A stretch of 64,000 bases of DNA from Lineus longissimus (GCF_910592395.1 NC_088322.1:11963431-12027430); one strand, 5' to 3'. Counted from the first letter of the stretch, positions 37,166 through 49,416 are shown. The notes: generated by a model not told the origin, from the sequence alone. A program made the numbers and translations.

Positions 37166-38652
37166 AGGGAGTTATACAGGAGAAAGGAGAGAGTTTAGGA
37201 GATGTCCAGGTTCATGATACCCGGTGTATCTAAATGCAACCACCAAATTTACGAAGTAAAAAGTCCCTATAGAGAGAGCAACGAAACGTGTTCTTAACAA
37301 TAATGAATTTCTGCATAACTTATCATCTGCTGAAAAAAAATATAGGGGCAGTTGCAGTTCAACCTACGAATGTGTAGCCGGATACAATGACGTCGGCAAA
37401 CAGTTGAACATTTCCGCTTACCTCTAATCTGGATACCTCGCTACTAAATGTTTTTGGAACAGCAGTTATTTTTAGCTCCAAAGGGTAACATATTAGTTCT
37501 TACAGCATCTGTGCGACTGTTTTCGACCTTGTATAGTGAGTGATTAACCCTAGTTGGACCTACGCAGTCAATACTACAAGACTAGGTTAAATCAGACACC
37601 TTCTTATCATAACTTTTGCGCACACTTACATGCATTTGCTCATGAAAAGACATGGAAGATATACCACTCTACATCATTATCGATGGTGACATTATTTGCG
37701 ACTGGAACTAATTGATGAGAAAAGAAAGATCACATGTGCACACGTAATCAACGATAATGTGGAATTGTATCATGTAACCGAGTCCGTTTTGACGTAGCAT
37801 TTTTGTCACGTTTACTAGCATCACGTCAGACTGATGTGTAATAATTTGCACTGGCGTATAATGAGATATCACTTCATTCATGTCATATCGTGAAGAGGTC
37901 TGTCACTGACAACTTGCTGTAATAGAAATTATGTGCAGGTGATATGCTATTAGCTGAAATATACTAAAGGGCACATAAAGCACTTACGAGGACGATGAAA
38001 CAAACAAAAAATGCATGTATGCGATATCGCTTGTTTGACGGCAGATCATTTTAATTGCTGTGCAAATGATTACAGTGTTATTTGCGATCTTCAGTAACGA
38101 AGGCAATGTATGTACAAATGCATATAGCATTGCCCCAAATTGCCACTTAATGCCCGGGTTTTTATTGCCAGCTGAAAATAACGTGCATGCAGGTGGACAT
38201 TTCGACAACAATGCATTATTGCTATTAGATGATGTCCTAAAAACTGTGAAGGAGAGAATATTCTAAAGTTATATCTTTAAGTCATTATTTGGAGCAGATC
38301 CGATGTCAAGTTTAGACACCTCTGCTCGACTCTGTTCCTACATCTCGCTCGAAGGGACAATTGCCTTCTTACTCGTCTATGTAGGTCGAATGCTTGCAAG
38401 AATTAGTGGTCAGAGGCAATGAATATGAGGTGCCATGAAATGCTGACTCAGCAGATTCAATAAAGGTGCAGCCCTTGCCTGGACAAGAACACGAAAAGAT
38501 GCTCCCTTAACATCGAATCGAACTTTAGTACCAAATTAGTCCACTGCGTACTGATTGGTTTATTGAAAACGATATGACACTATAGTATGTTAGTGACATG
38601 TGGAGCTTTAGATGCTAATGCTACAATATTTGACTCTGACTACCATACTTAC

Positions 38653-39581
38653 ACAAATCCGCCTCCAACATCAAAGAAGGGAACAGAGTAGGTCACCAGC
38701 CAGTTAGCCCCCTTTGCGCAGTCAAAGTAGGGAGGACTCCATAACCCCTCCTTCCTCGTGGCACTGGTTACCGATACATTGTCTAGTACATCCCCCACGC
38801 TGTCAGAATACGCCGGATATTGTGTAGTGTTCTGAGTGAACAAATGGGAGAAATTCCTAAACTTTTGGTCCCTGTACCATTCGCAACCTGTTGTACGGTT
38901 ATGGTAGTACAATAACTCCCTGGATAGATCCTTGACAATCGTCTTTCCCGTCTTTGTATCCATGTAAGCGTAGGGACAGAACGACGTTGGTTGGTTGCCC
39001 CGGCGGTAGTATAGGTCCGTGGCGAACCCGATGGCACAACCAAATATCAAACTATCACTCTCAACCATCCATCGCACAATGGAATAATAAAAGCCATCAT
39101 TGAACCTGATGTCAAATTTCTTCTTCTTTCCATCATCCCGGCGTGCTTTACCCGGTTTATTTGTCTGGAAGACCCCACCGACGAAGCTAGCAGTGTTGAC
39201 CGCTTCGTCCATTTGCTTCGCGAATCTATCGTAGGACGACTGCGGGAACTCATAATCAAACCGTGCAAGACTGGTTCTAGTGCAATTGCCTTGATCTCCT
39301 AAATTCTGTATGTATTTGATGTAATCCAACAACCCAGATTGGTAATCTACGTCAAAGAGGTAACGAATCTTGGCCGGGATCTCCCGGGTATAGATCCGCC
39401 TTTCACCTGTTTCGCCTTTTGGCGATTTCCAACCATCGCCAACGTCATAACGTATATTTCGGCTCGATCTTCTATATTTCAAGCCTAACTCGTGTCGAAA
39501 TCTTCCCTCTACACCGGCACTTAAGTGATTTAAACATGCCAGTACTAGACAGACTGCAAGAACTACACCATTGGACTCCAT
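38653..39581 (-). CDS. GPR158/mGlyR-like receptor, exon 1: signal peptide and Cache domain
   Basis: First coding exon of a receptor resembling vertebrate GPR158/GPR179, class C orphan-type GPCRs; human GPR158 is a metabotropic glycine receptor that binds glycine in its Cache domain. The ATG at 39581 begins a hydrophobic signal peptide (residues 1-22, ending near HLSAG). About 290 extracellular residues follow, with Cache-type features: IRYLFDVDYQSGLLDYIKYI at 72-91, RFDYEFPQSSYDRF at 107-120, FNDGFYYSIVRWM at 160-172, GCAIGFATDLYY at 181-192 and WLVTYSVPFFDV at 294-305. N-glycosylation sequons lie at N99, N228, N243, N251 and N268. Most cysteines here are probably disulphide-bonded. The exon ends on a GTAAGT donor at 38652, leaving two bases of a valine codon that exon 2 completes in phase. 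Family assignment is by recalled similarity. Whether the glycine-contacting residues are kept cannot be judged without an alignment. Confidence 0.88.
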
Positions 39582-41490
39582 TTTGAATATATCAGATCTA
39601 CGAAGCGCCTTGCTGTATGTACTTGTCTGAGATGTCCCTCCATACAGCGGGTTCTCTGAGCAAACGCTCTGACATCTTAAGCGATTTCTTCACCCGCTAC
39701 ATCATATTTGAAAACCTCATAGAGACCTAGCTGATATGCGTAAAGTAAACATGGCTATTGCCAGTATATTGTAGCAGGTACATGCATTCAGCATATACCT
39801 TTAAAGCAACCATCTATACAAACCAAACCGAGCATCCCTCATTTTCCTACCACGGGAGGACCACTTGGAATTAATGGGAAATCTGGTAAGAATATATATC
39901 CATAACATTGAATAGTGCTCAGAAGCAGCTCGTGTATTCCTTTATCCATTGCGATAGAATCTCGTACACTGACTCATGTTGTTAGTATCTCCATTATGAA
40001 AACAAAATCCGCTAGATATGTTCTACATAGCATCCTTATCCTTACGAAATAGCACACAGAAGATAGTCCCAAAACACCATATTGAAACGAAATAATATTA
40101 TGCAGGAATCAAGTTGGAGCAAGGGAGAGCGACCAATGGGGAAGCGCGTTACAACGCACTGAATGGCAGCGGCCTGGTAGGCTTGCTTGACAAACCCCTA
40201 ACGAGTGGCGCGTCCGATAATACATTATGCTGGTCTAGGTATATATGTATGATGCAGAGATTCGTACAATCGGTGAAGAAATATGTGCACAAATTGTGTT
40301 TTCAGTAAATGCTGATCTGTATGTATCAGACGCGCAGGATATTATCGATGTAGTAAAATGCGAGCATTTATTGGCTCTTGAATAGAAATGCGATGGACGG
40401 ACACGCCGAAATGCCATTCGGGATAATTCGCATAATTTTTGAAAGGTGAACAATGATATGCCAGAACTAGGAAGATACAATTTGGAATGCTCATTTCAAT
40501 ATTTTGGTTTGCATGAGTGATTTGGTTTTGGCGTTGAGATTTCATTTAATACTTCGTTTTAGGCCGTGTTCTGTAATGCTGAACACGTTAAGCTAAATGT
40601 AAAAAATCATCGAGATATTCCTTATAAATGTTCAACGAAATGTATATATATTGAGTACGAGGCGAGCGGGTATTGCACAGAACCTAATTCTTCAGTAACG
40701 AAATGCTAATACTTAATCTACACAGTATGTCTCAATAAATACGAATGCCATAGTGTGGGTTTCGATCAGAGGATATTTAGCAATGATAGACATAGCCTTA
40801 CCACTCCAACAGTATATGTTTAAGGCAAAAAAATAAACAAGACCAGATTCATTTTCTATGTTTACACGTCGCATAACATTTCGACACAAGATGCCATCCA
40901 AAACCTGTTTTTATCTCGTAGAGCTAAGATTTTATTAATTAGATTTAATAAAATACTCTCTTCCGTATATCGAAATTCACTAGACGATGCATAATTTAGA
41001 ACATAATAAGACATTGCCGCAATCGCAAGCCTGCGGCTTTGTTATACACATGCGCATTCGTATGACATTGGTTCTGTGCATTTGCCCTACAACAAGTTCT
41101 TGGAAAGAAATCGAAGCACGCAAATAAAAAGCGCATCATGGAAGACCGGACGGGATATCCATCTATCCTTTACATTAGAACTGCTTTCAAGTGTAAAGGA
41201 AAACCATGGCAACACACATTGTTCATTCACACCTCTAAACACGTTGACTGAGTTTCCATCTCATGGTTCGAGGATAAATCATTATCGATTTTGCTCCTCC
41301 GATCCGTCGAGGATAACGTACCAGGCGGGCATAGAGTATGCGTTGTATTGATGAAGCGCCATCTCTGGCTTTTGATGGGAGAAGCATCATAAGAACCCTA
41401 TCAGTGTGCTGTTTGATGAAACAAATAATGCAGTTAACACACCGACCTGTTGTTCGAACTACGGCCTCCTTTTGGTGGTCGACACCTTAC
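39582..41490. other. Region upstream of the GPR158-like gene
   Basis: Should contain the promoter and 5' untranslated sequence of the minus-strand receptor gene. I see no convincing TATA box or CpG cluster close to the ATG at 39581, and no other feature. Confidence 0.4.
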
Positions 41491-41644
41491 AGGTACGTGT
41501 ACACCAGCGTGTCCCGCAATTCTGAGGACATCACGACTTGGACTTGGTTCTATTGGAGGCTTTCCTGGAGGCAAGAAAGAGGCTTTCTGAACGATCTTGT
41601 GCCCCTGTTTACCTGTCGGCGGCACCTTCTTCTTCCGGAAGTCG
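41491..41644 (-). CDS. Unidentified internal exon candidate (51 codons)
   Basis: A 154-bp stretch between a good acceptor (AATTGTATTACAG before 41644) and a GTAAGG donor (41490). It starts one base into the reading frame and ends in phase 0. It encodes DFRKKKVPPTGKQGHKIVQK then ASFLPPGKPPIEPSPSRDV and LRIAGHAGVHVP. This is a basic, proline-rich, non-repetitive sequence with normal-looking codons and more CpG than its surroundings. I do not recognise the family. It lies 1.9 kb upstream of the receptor's signal-peptide exon on the same strand, so it more likely belongs to a separate gene, but no partner exon was found. The plus-strand 128-residue frame over the same bases is taken as its shadow. 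Confidence 0.4.
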
Positions 41645-43318
41645 CTGTAATACAATTATATTGCAACTTATCTATCGATAGACACCTCAGATGTTGGAGT
41701 TTAAGGATATGCATCCGGCGATAAACAATGCTGTTATGCTTTATTCCTGTTTGCTAAACACGCCTGACGCCTAAAACTCCATCTTAACCAGGAAAAGGAA
41801 GCAGTTGGTTTATCTTCACATACTGTTCCCCTCACAGCTGGTGTGTAGCTTGATTTGATATTGATCATGTGTTCGTGGCTGTTCGGTTGTGACAAGGACT
41901 GTCTAATCAATAGTGCTAACTTCGCATCGCTGGCTCGTTTGCAAAGGGCTTATCAGAAGGCTCTATTTCGGGGTTCTGTAGCTGCGGTCAAATTATGCTT
42001 TCGGATATTGGCGAATAGCAGTTGGTGGCAGCACTGTGCCAAAATTGGATGAGTTGCTGGGGATAACTGGGTGTTCAGGATACTCTTACGCGATGCGTAC
42101 CATTTTGAATGAATGAATTCAGCAACTCCTAGTATAGTCGAGACAAAATTGGCAATTATTCGCCAATCGGCTCTTCTCCTATCCAGAGATTGTATAGGAT
42201 CCGCTGTGTCTGGTGGCGCGGACGCTCGGCTAGCGGCCAAACGGTCACTGGTTGGAGCCCTTCAGTCAGCTTGAGACTCTGGGCAGGCCTCTTTGTCTGT
42301 CTTGCCTGAGAATGATTCACCCAGATCCAGGTGCAAATGGGGTACCGGTCAAAAATGCTCAGACTGTAGTGCTGATTGAGCGGCTCATTCGAGTTATTTT
42401 ATGTTAAAAGGTTTCAGGGGGTTAAGAGTCTTTCGCAGTTGATATCTTACTGTAAACACACAGCTTTTTGTGTATACTTTAGTGCTTTGGATTGTCCTGA
42501 TGTTGGAACTTCCTTTTTAGGCCGGGGCACGAAAACCTTGACTGTAATTATGTTGCTGAATGCAATGTACAGGCAGCACGCGTTTTATTCATACATTTGC
42601 ATGTATTGCTTGCTATAGACGATAACTTGTTTATATGAACCCAATCCTAAAATTTGCTAGTCGCAACAACACCGACATAACCCCCATCCCAGGAAAAATA
42701 CCTGAAATAGCATGAGCATTGGACAGTGTAACACAGTACAAGTTTTATGCCAGGTCATACTTGAGGAAAACGTGCGTGTGTGCAGGCCTACTAGCATATC
42801 TTAATATACATGCATGCGTCAGAGATACATGGCATAGGGACGAGTGCTAGATTTCGGATGCCCAACCACCACTGCTAGAAAATACTCTCGTATCACAACT
42901 TCATGCAACGGTATCATGTAATGATAAGCTTTGCCTAGAACCAAGTATTTATAAATACTTTAATTTTTCACGTTAGAACTTCTATACCGATTCCCTAGGA
43001 TCAAACAATATTAACTTCATTGAGGACGAGGATGTTTTTCTGGTACCTTGCGCTGTATTTTCGGTTCAGTAGTTCGATGACCAAGCTTGGGTTCAGGTTT
43101 TTTTGGTGAAACAAGAACTGGTTCAAGAAAGCCATCGAGACAAGGATAAACTGCAAATCACCCTAGGTAAGTACTTTTTCTTTCACGACATGAGTTGTAA
43201 TTAATCACTCCAACAACGCAGAAGATGATTTATCAAGGCTTTCTCCGATCTCCATTGCCCTGGAGTAGACAGGCAGAAATAGCTAACCAACAAACAAAAC
43301 GTTCCTTAATTACTTGCC

Positions 43319-43467
43319 GGGGCCAAGTTGTTCAAAACAAAGTTTGTCTCTAACGCTGGCGTTAATTTAACATAGCGTTATCTCCTTCAGTTAAGCCCTT
43401 GAAATGAACACCAAGTTCAGTTAACGCCAGCGTTAGGGACAAGAGTTGTTTTGAACAACCCGCCCCT
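43319..43467. mobile_element. Foldback MITE (~149 bp)
   Basis: Inverted arms of about 45 bp at 43319-43366 and 43421-43467. They share GTTGTTCAAAACAAAG-like and TAACGCTGGCGTTAA blocks with their complements, around a ~55-bp spacer. The inner AACGCTGGCGTT block is itself nearly palindromic. No coding capacity. Confidence 0.7.
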
Positions 43468-43904
43468 GGTTATGTTGCAAACCTACCACACATGTTCATG
43501 AACGTAGGATAACCTTTTTTCAATACACCAAAAACACAAATGTGGTTTCTTTTTTATGAAGACCACTTTCTGTAGGCTTAATCGAAACTAACAGAATAGA
43601 ATAGAATAGAATCTGGTCTAAACTGAAACTGTCCCGAAAAGGTTTCAGGGAGACTAGCGGCTTGACAGGGTTTCTGTGAAGAAGGCCCTGCAGATTTTAT
43701 TCTGTAAATGGGTCACAAAAACATTTTGCGATGTTTAAGCGTGATTTTATCACTCAAGTCCAATCAGATTCCCATCATTCCGGTCATTGATGAGGCCCGC
43801 CAATAGATAGATGCCATTAGGTGATGTCACAATGTCGTGTGTTCATTCCTCGCCGTAGGCCTATGTATATTTCTATGCTCAAACGCATCACTTTAGCTCG
43901 ACCT

Positions 43905-43985
43905 GCGGACCCAACTCACGATACGGGGGTTTGAACCCGAGACGTTTGGATTGAGCATCACACTCAATAACCATTACCACCCCAT
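43905..43985 (-). repeat. tRNA-derived SINE head
   Basis: On the minus strand GGTGGTAATGGTTATTGAG (A-box-like) is followed by GGTTCAAACCC (43927-43937, B-box) inside a paired CGGGTTCAAACCCCCG T-arm. It is better preserved than the other tRNA-like segments here, but the acceptor stem does not close. Likely a SINE or tRNA pseudogene. Confidence 0.5.
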
Positions 43986-44729
43986 GCAAAATATATAGAC
44001 ATACGGCTTCGTACACAGAAAGCATTGATGCCACCAGCAGATGTTTGCGTATACATTTTGTATTTTAGTTCGGTTGCTCATATTGATTTCCACTCAACCA
44101 AGTTTGACCAACCTAAGTTTACCGAGAGTATAAGCTACATCTACTTACAGTATCATATGAAAACAGTACATGTATTTTCAGCAAACAATATGAAAGGCAG
44201 CTTATATTTTTCTTTACCTCTGTGTATTGTTTCAGAGTGAGAGCACTAAGTCGGTTACCGCGAAGTCGCAACAAAGTGTACTTTGAATGCAGAAAGGCAA
44301 CCACATACATTTCTGATGCCATACGTTGAGGTTTGATATATATAATATCAATTTCCTCAGTGTTGTTAACCACAAGTCCTGATGGCATAATTGTATACAA
44401 GGGAGCGGCTAAATTGGAATATATCGTTCGAAGCTAACGACTACAGCAGACAGAGGGGCAAATTCACAGGAGTCTGATCTTTGGTTTCGTTTCTACTCGC
44501 ATGAGCGCTGGTGAAGTTTTAGCGCCGACCCATCACTATTGACGAATCCATAGTTACGCGCAGCAGCAGGAAAGGCGAAGTGAAAACGTTAGGGAATTTT
44601 TAACCTGGAAGCTATTGGATTTGTAGTTCTGTCGCCACCGCTATAGCGCTGGTGAAGATTTATCAAGCCAGTTGCCGAAGAACATCAGCACTAATCCATC
44701 GTACGGAAGGCGAACACAACGAACGCAAA

Positions 44730-44839
44730 CTAATATGGCGCGCACGGCCTAGAAACGCTGTCGAGTCACGTGACTGAGGCGAACCTGTGTCGGAGCGTGT
44801 CCGATTTTTCTCTTCGTTCAGTTCAGATGCCAGTGCCTA
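44730..44839 (+). promoter_or_regulatory. CpG-rich promoter-like segment with YY1-type motif and E-box
   Basis: AATATGGCG (44732-44740) fits the YY1 consensus AAnATGGCG. GTCACGTGAC (44765-44774) is a perfect palindromic CACGTG E-box of USF/MYC/TFEB type. A pyrimidine run, TTTTTCTCTTCGTTCAG (44805-44821 onward), follows and could be either an initiator region or a splice acceptor. CpG is visibly denser here than in the surrounding kilobases. Confidence 0.45.
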
Positions 44840-45214
44840 ATGCTATTTAGCAGGATAGCTCTTACCAACGAATTCATGAATGCTGTACTACAGGACACGC
44901 AGTACACGCAGGAGCCTGATCATGAGCCGGATAATGACTGCGCAAACAGCGCGGACGTGTCGTTTGAAAATTTCTATGACGCGCCTCAGGAGAATGTTCC
45001 TCTTAGTTTATTACCCGAATGTCGGATATCCTTGGACCCTACCGATCGTTTAATCGACGCTATAGATTCTTTGAGGGAGGTTATCTCCGAGAATACTAAT
45101 GCCCAAAACAGGCTTCGGAGGCATAAAGGACCTACTACGCCGGGGAACAAGCCAATCACTGGGACGGGCGGCTTACTCAAGTCCGATGAGCGACTAAAAG
45201 TTAGAAAAGAAAAG
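44840..45214 (+). CDS. Probable first coding exon of an unidentified gene (125 codons)
   Basis: The ATG at 44840, with an alternative ATG at 44876, opens a frame of normal amino-acid composition. It has an acidic N-terminal third (QDTQYTQEPDHEPDNDC), then LDPTDRLIDAIDSLREVISE at about residues 66-85, which is predicted helical and possibly coiled coil. A basic stretch RLRRHKGPTTPGNK follows and the exon ends LKSDERLKVRKEK. A GTAACT donor follows 45214, after which the frame soon stops, so the protein should continue in a later exon not found here. A seven-codon upstream ORF (44827-44850) overlaps the start out of frame. The promoter-like segment just upstream supports a 5' exon. I do not recognise the family. 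Confidence 0.45.
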
Positions 45215-46828
45215 GTAACTACAATGTAATAATTGTATTATTTATCCTTGATATCACATGTTTGTATTCATGATTGTGATACTTGGAAATTGCAGGTCTG
45301 GCGTCCGTCACAGTAGTTTTGATAATGATCAGGCGGCCAGGTTAGGTACTTACGCAGTCTAACCCACTAGTAATTGTTTACTTGCGATTATCTTACTGCC
45401 ATATGGAAGGTTTTGGCATCCGAATACTCCAGATGCCTCCATCTTGAAAATACCACAGTAAAGGATATCATGTTTCCCTGACGGTTTGCTTGCCGTACAC
45501 GTTCATCTATTATACGGTACACGTTACTTAGCTGCGGCCCGGCTTGGTCGTAGTTCATGTTGGCATGGAATGTAAATGGGCCGTTTGGCTCATTGGCTGC
45601 ATGTTTTCGAAACTGCCGGATCAAGGCCCTGCTCACCTTTCCCGCCAGTCTGGCTGTTTTGTCTTGAGATGCCTTTGGTGAATGTCTGATCCAAATGAAC
45701 ATGTCATTATGTGTCGATCATCGATGAGAAACCAAAATACACCTGTGAAGGCCGGATTCTATAAGCGCGTTCTAACACTGCGGTCACCGCCGTGCATGGC
45801 AAAACTACACTCGGTCCCAGCGCTTGTTACATTATCCTTTATCTATATAACCGCTGGGCGATTGTAGTTCGCTCTATGATATTTAGAAATGTTGCATGTC
45901 GCTCTAAATTTCTCAATTGCGTTTGGATTTTCGTTCAACCTAGGCCTCGAACGAATCTGTACGTCCTGTCCCACCATGTTAATCCATTCAAAAATTCATT
46001 CCAACCAAAGGCGCAAAGTTACAGGATAGCAAATTTTACCACCACGCGCACTTTGTAAAATGGGATTGAAATGTCATGATTAATGACGCGGCACAAGCTC
46101 TTGAACTTCTGTTGAGGCATGTACTTCATCATTAGAGACGTTTATGTGACGTAAATCAAGCAGCAACCAACCAAAGAGAGCGTCCGCCATTGAATAAGAC
46201 TTAGAGCCGATCTACCTTGTAAAAGCCTCCTTTTGGCAAAATTTGGTGTCTAGAACTAGATAAGGCCATGTTCCAGATTCGCTGTCTTTTATAGTTCTTG
46301 ATTTCAGGTATACGAATTTGCTTCTACCAGTATTGTTTTGTGTATAGTATTTTCAGATAGTGTAATGCTTACTCACAGGTATGTTAGAATATTTGTACTG
46401 TGCGAAGAGCTTTTGACAACTTGAAGACGTTGAAGAGCATCAGGCTGTTAGTTAAACAGTATCAAGGCTGATGTATCCCAAAGGCCACCTTACCAGGAGT
46501 ATAGAGCTATTTTCAGACACTTGTCTGCCTAATGCTTATACATAGTGTAATGTTGAGATAAGTTTTGTTTTTACGTTGGTCTGTGTGGATTTACATGTAC
46601 CTTATGTATTGTTCTTGGCCTACCTAGAAGCATTTACCTACCATTCTTCTTTGCTCGTATGTATTTCTTTGGAATGTAAAAGTGATTTGCTTCGTCTGGT
46701 GGACTTGCTGATTTGCAGGTAAAGATAACGGTAATTATGCGATGGTAATTGTTCCCCACTTCATTGAGAGGCTGAGTTGTGTAAAAGCGTTTTTCTCTTG
46801 CAAATTCAATTCACCCAAAGGATACACT

Positions 46829-47150
46829 AGTCGGAGGCTTTTTCCGACTTCTTAACGGTTTCTCTAACTTTTTCCTGATTTTTCCGACAAAAATCCGACA
46901 TTGTCCGAATTAAATGTCCTCGAGAGGTCGGATTTCTGGAAACCTGTGAAAAATACGGGGGTTTTCCAAAATACGCATTAAAGATCAAAGGCCAATGTTG
47001 AATGGGGTCAATGAGGTGCGAGTCAGACAATCGGAGTGACCCTTAGAGTGAATACTAATTAGCTAACACATTTAAAAAAAAAAAAAAATTTGTCGGATTA
47101 ATACGGAAAAATATGGAGAAACCGTTAAGAAGTCGGAAAAGCCTCCTACT
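46829..47150. mobile_element. Foldback MITE (~322 bp) with internal poly-A
   Basis: Inverted arms of about 60 bp (46829-46891 and 47088-47150) share CCGACTTCTTAACGGTTTCT and its complement with few differences. An A-run at 47,074-47,087 adjoins the right arm. No coding capacity. Confidence 0.75.
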
Positions 47151-49170
47151 TGTGATAATATTGGCCATCATAAGCGCCATAAACAAAATTGGGTGATTGT
47201 AATTCAAGAAGGGGGAAATCGGATACCCCGGGCCGGAAGAAACCTACGCTGACGAAGAGAGTCGCCCTTTTCATTCCAAGAGTGTACGGGGACCAACCGG
47301 AAATCTGACCCGGGACCTCAGAGGTGAATACCGAGAGGAAGGTTATGTTCTTAGCAATCCCTGAAATGAAATTGCAATGAAAAAGACACGACCTTACTCA
47401 CTGGCAGTTGCGCTGATGTGGATCATTAATCTTGTAACACGTCATGACGCTATCTCTAAATGGGCATTGGATTTTCTGAAATAACCCCCTCCCCGCTGAA
47501 CACATAGAATGTCAGCAACATCATTGAAGTCAGCGTTGCTACATGATTTACGCGACAACCCTGGCCCAGATGAAAGTAATGCACCACATTTACCAAATTG
47601 AAAATGCAAACACATCCCTTACAGCCCCAGCATCACTCTTTTGGGATAATGAACATAGATTGCTTGTTGAAACATTTCAAGCAGTTAACGCATTAGCATT
47701 CCCTCCAGGATGCCTAGACCATTTGGGCTATGCAAATGTTGACAAAACACTTAGCGGAGTGTTGTAATTAAGCAATTACCACGCGCGCAAGTCCGTGTTC
47801 ACAACCACATAAGCTATTAGGCTAATTACCGCTAGCAGGAACATTAATTCACTTATTTTGTTTGTGGCCAAAGCTTTCAGTATGTAACTTCCAACTTATT
47901 TCGATGAGCTTCATATAAATGATGTAAATTCAATATGAAGGAGGAAGGCACCTGATCCGATAAAGAGAAGTAAAACACTATCACAATTTCGTCGGAACAA
48001 GTGATCATGCATGTTATGCATTGTTATTATAATAATTGAACGTATACAGCACTGGCGGGCACTTTATCACTGTCTGAAGCCATTTCACGCAGAGAATGAT
48101 AAAGTGGTGGCCAAAACTTACGACCTTGGGTTGTGACCCGGCACCTTTAGCCATACTCCCAGCACCTTCAGCCATACTTCACCGCACTCCATTAAGAGAT
48201 GAATATAAGTTCTCCTTAATATGATCCACCCGCAACATACCAGTCAATCCTAAATGATACAGTTCACTAGTAGGTCTTGCATCCCTAATTAACGCATTCG
48301 GCTGTCGGTCGCCGGCACCATTGATTATTCGGGCATCCTGTTTCACCAGCGCCTGTCGGCCAGGAAGATCGAATGCGGATTCCAGAGTTTTAATGAAATT
48401 GCAACCCAACTCTAACTACTCACACTCGAGTGTCTTCATTGATCGTGACTTAGTATATAGCCGCGTACTTTTGTGTCGGGTCATAATTTCAGTGAACAGA
48501 CACCAATAAAAATTGCCTTAAAGAGTTCTTGCGACGAATTTTGAAATGCACAGGAGAGGTGTATGTACATGCTCTGACATTCAAGCAATCTCAGCTAACT
48601 CATTTCCTTCCATGTAATGGGGCCATTTTAAAACACGTCCAGTATTTCAACTGAACATCAAAACATACTATGGAAAACAATGATAGTGTATCAAATATAA
48701 TATCAGCAATAAAGACCTTCACATCCGAGCAAGCACAAGTCAACTTTATTCGACTTAATTCCAATCTGTTTTCAAATCCCTAACACAGTTACCTCCAGCG
48801 ATTGCGTGTTGAAATTCTAGCGGTGATGATCGGAGAGACGACCCTCTATTGAATCACTCAGAGGGCTGTGTGACATATGATTTGGTCCCATGAGAACAGT
48901 CTATATTGAAAACAGCGCGACATCATGATTTGAAATCTGTCTCAATGGTCTTATTGATATATTCTGATGGAGGAATGAGAAATATCTCGGAGATATATAG
49001 GAGAGAAACATGCAAATGTTTGATATAGATGATAAAATGGCAACAGTGAAGACTATAGATTGTCAAGGTGGTGTAACATTGGACAACTTAAGCTGTCTCA
49101 GTCTGTTTTCAGTTGAGTGTGGCCTGCGTAGTGAAAGACGTACTAAAGGTGGTCATTAAATGATTTAAAA

Positions 49171-49416
49171 ATTGGCCGGGTCTATTTGGCAAGCCGCTCG
49201 CCGAACAGGCATCTTTTTTTGTCCTGTTTTGAGAGCCGCTTGCCAAACAGCACTAAAAAGCCACCCTGTTCGGCCAGCCGGGCTTGCCAAACAGGTAAAA
49301 AATCTACCCTGTTTGGCGAGCTGGAGACTTTACTTTAATATTAATGAGTTCGGCACTCCATTCAGGACAAGAAAAAGTCGCTGTTTGGTAAGCCGGGCTT
49401 GCCAAATAGTCACTTC
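49171..49416. repeat. Cluster of inverted GCTTGCCAAACAG motifs
   Basis: CTGTTTGGCAAGC-like words occur six to seven times in both orientations within 246 bp. They include a near-palindrome at 49,381-49,409 centred on AAGCCGGGCTTG. It resembles a nested foldback element; no coding frame. Confidence 0.6.

Larger units (their letters stand above)
20851..38652 (-). other. Intron 1 of the GPR158-like gene (17.8 kb)
   Basis: AT-rich DNA with many short, incoherent open frames and no second gene that I can support. Identifiable contents are listed separately: a direct-repeat pair at 28,191 and 30,907, MITEs at 29,896 and 30,219, poly-G/C tracts at 34.6-35.2 kb, a SINE head at 35,270 and a minisatellite at 36,740. 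Minor items are a 21-bp tandem duplication around 25,948-25,986 and a 21-bp perfect palindrome at 26,751-26,771. In 20,851-28,150 nothing else was recognised. Confidence 0.7.
41645..44700. other. Intergenic or intronic stretch
   Basis: No coding sequence supported. It holds a MITE (43,319), an (AGAAT)n microsatellite near 43,592-43,612 and a SINE head (43,905). A GGCCGGGG-plus-AAAACC motif at 42,520 resembles one at 3,129. Confidence 0.6.

Noticed and set aside
41338-41724. 128-residue plus-strand frame
   Set aside because: Mostly the reverse complement of the better-supported minus-strand exon at 41,491-41,644.
45388-45702. 104-residue minus-strand frame containing YDQAGPQLSNVYRIIDERVR
   Set aside because: Protein-like composition, but no usable acceptor (a stop lies between the nearest one and the frame), no family recognised, and it overlaps the presumed intron of the plus-strand candidate.
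47543-47767. 74-residue plus-strand frame with reasonable composition
   Set aside because: No acceptor/donor pair in phase and no homologue recognised.
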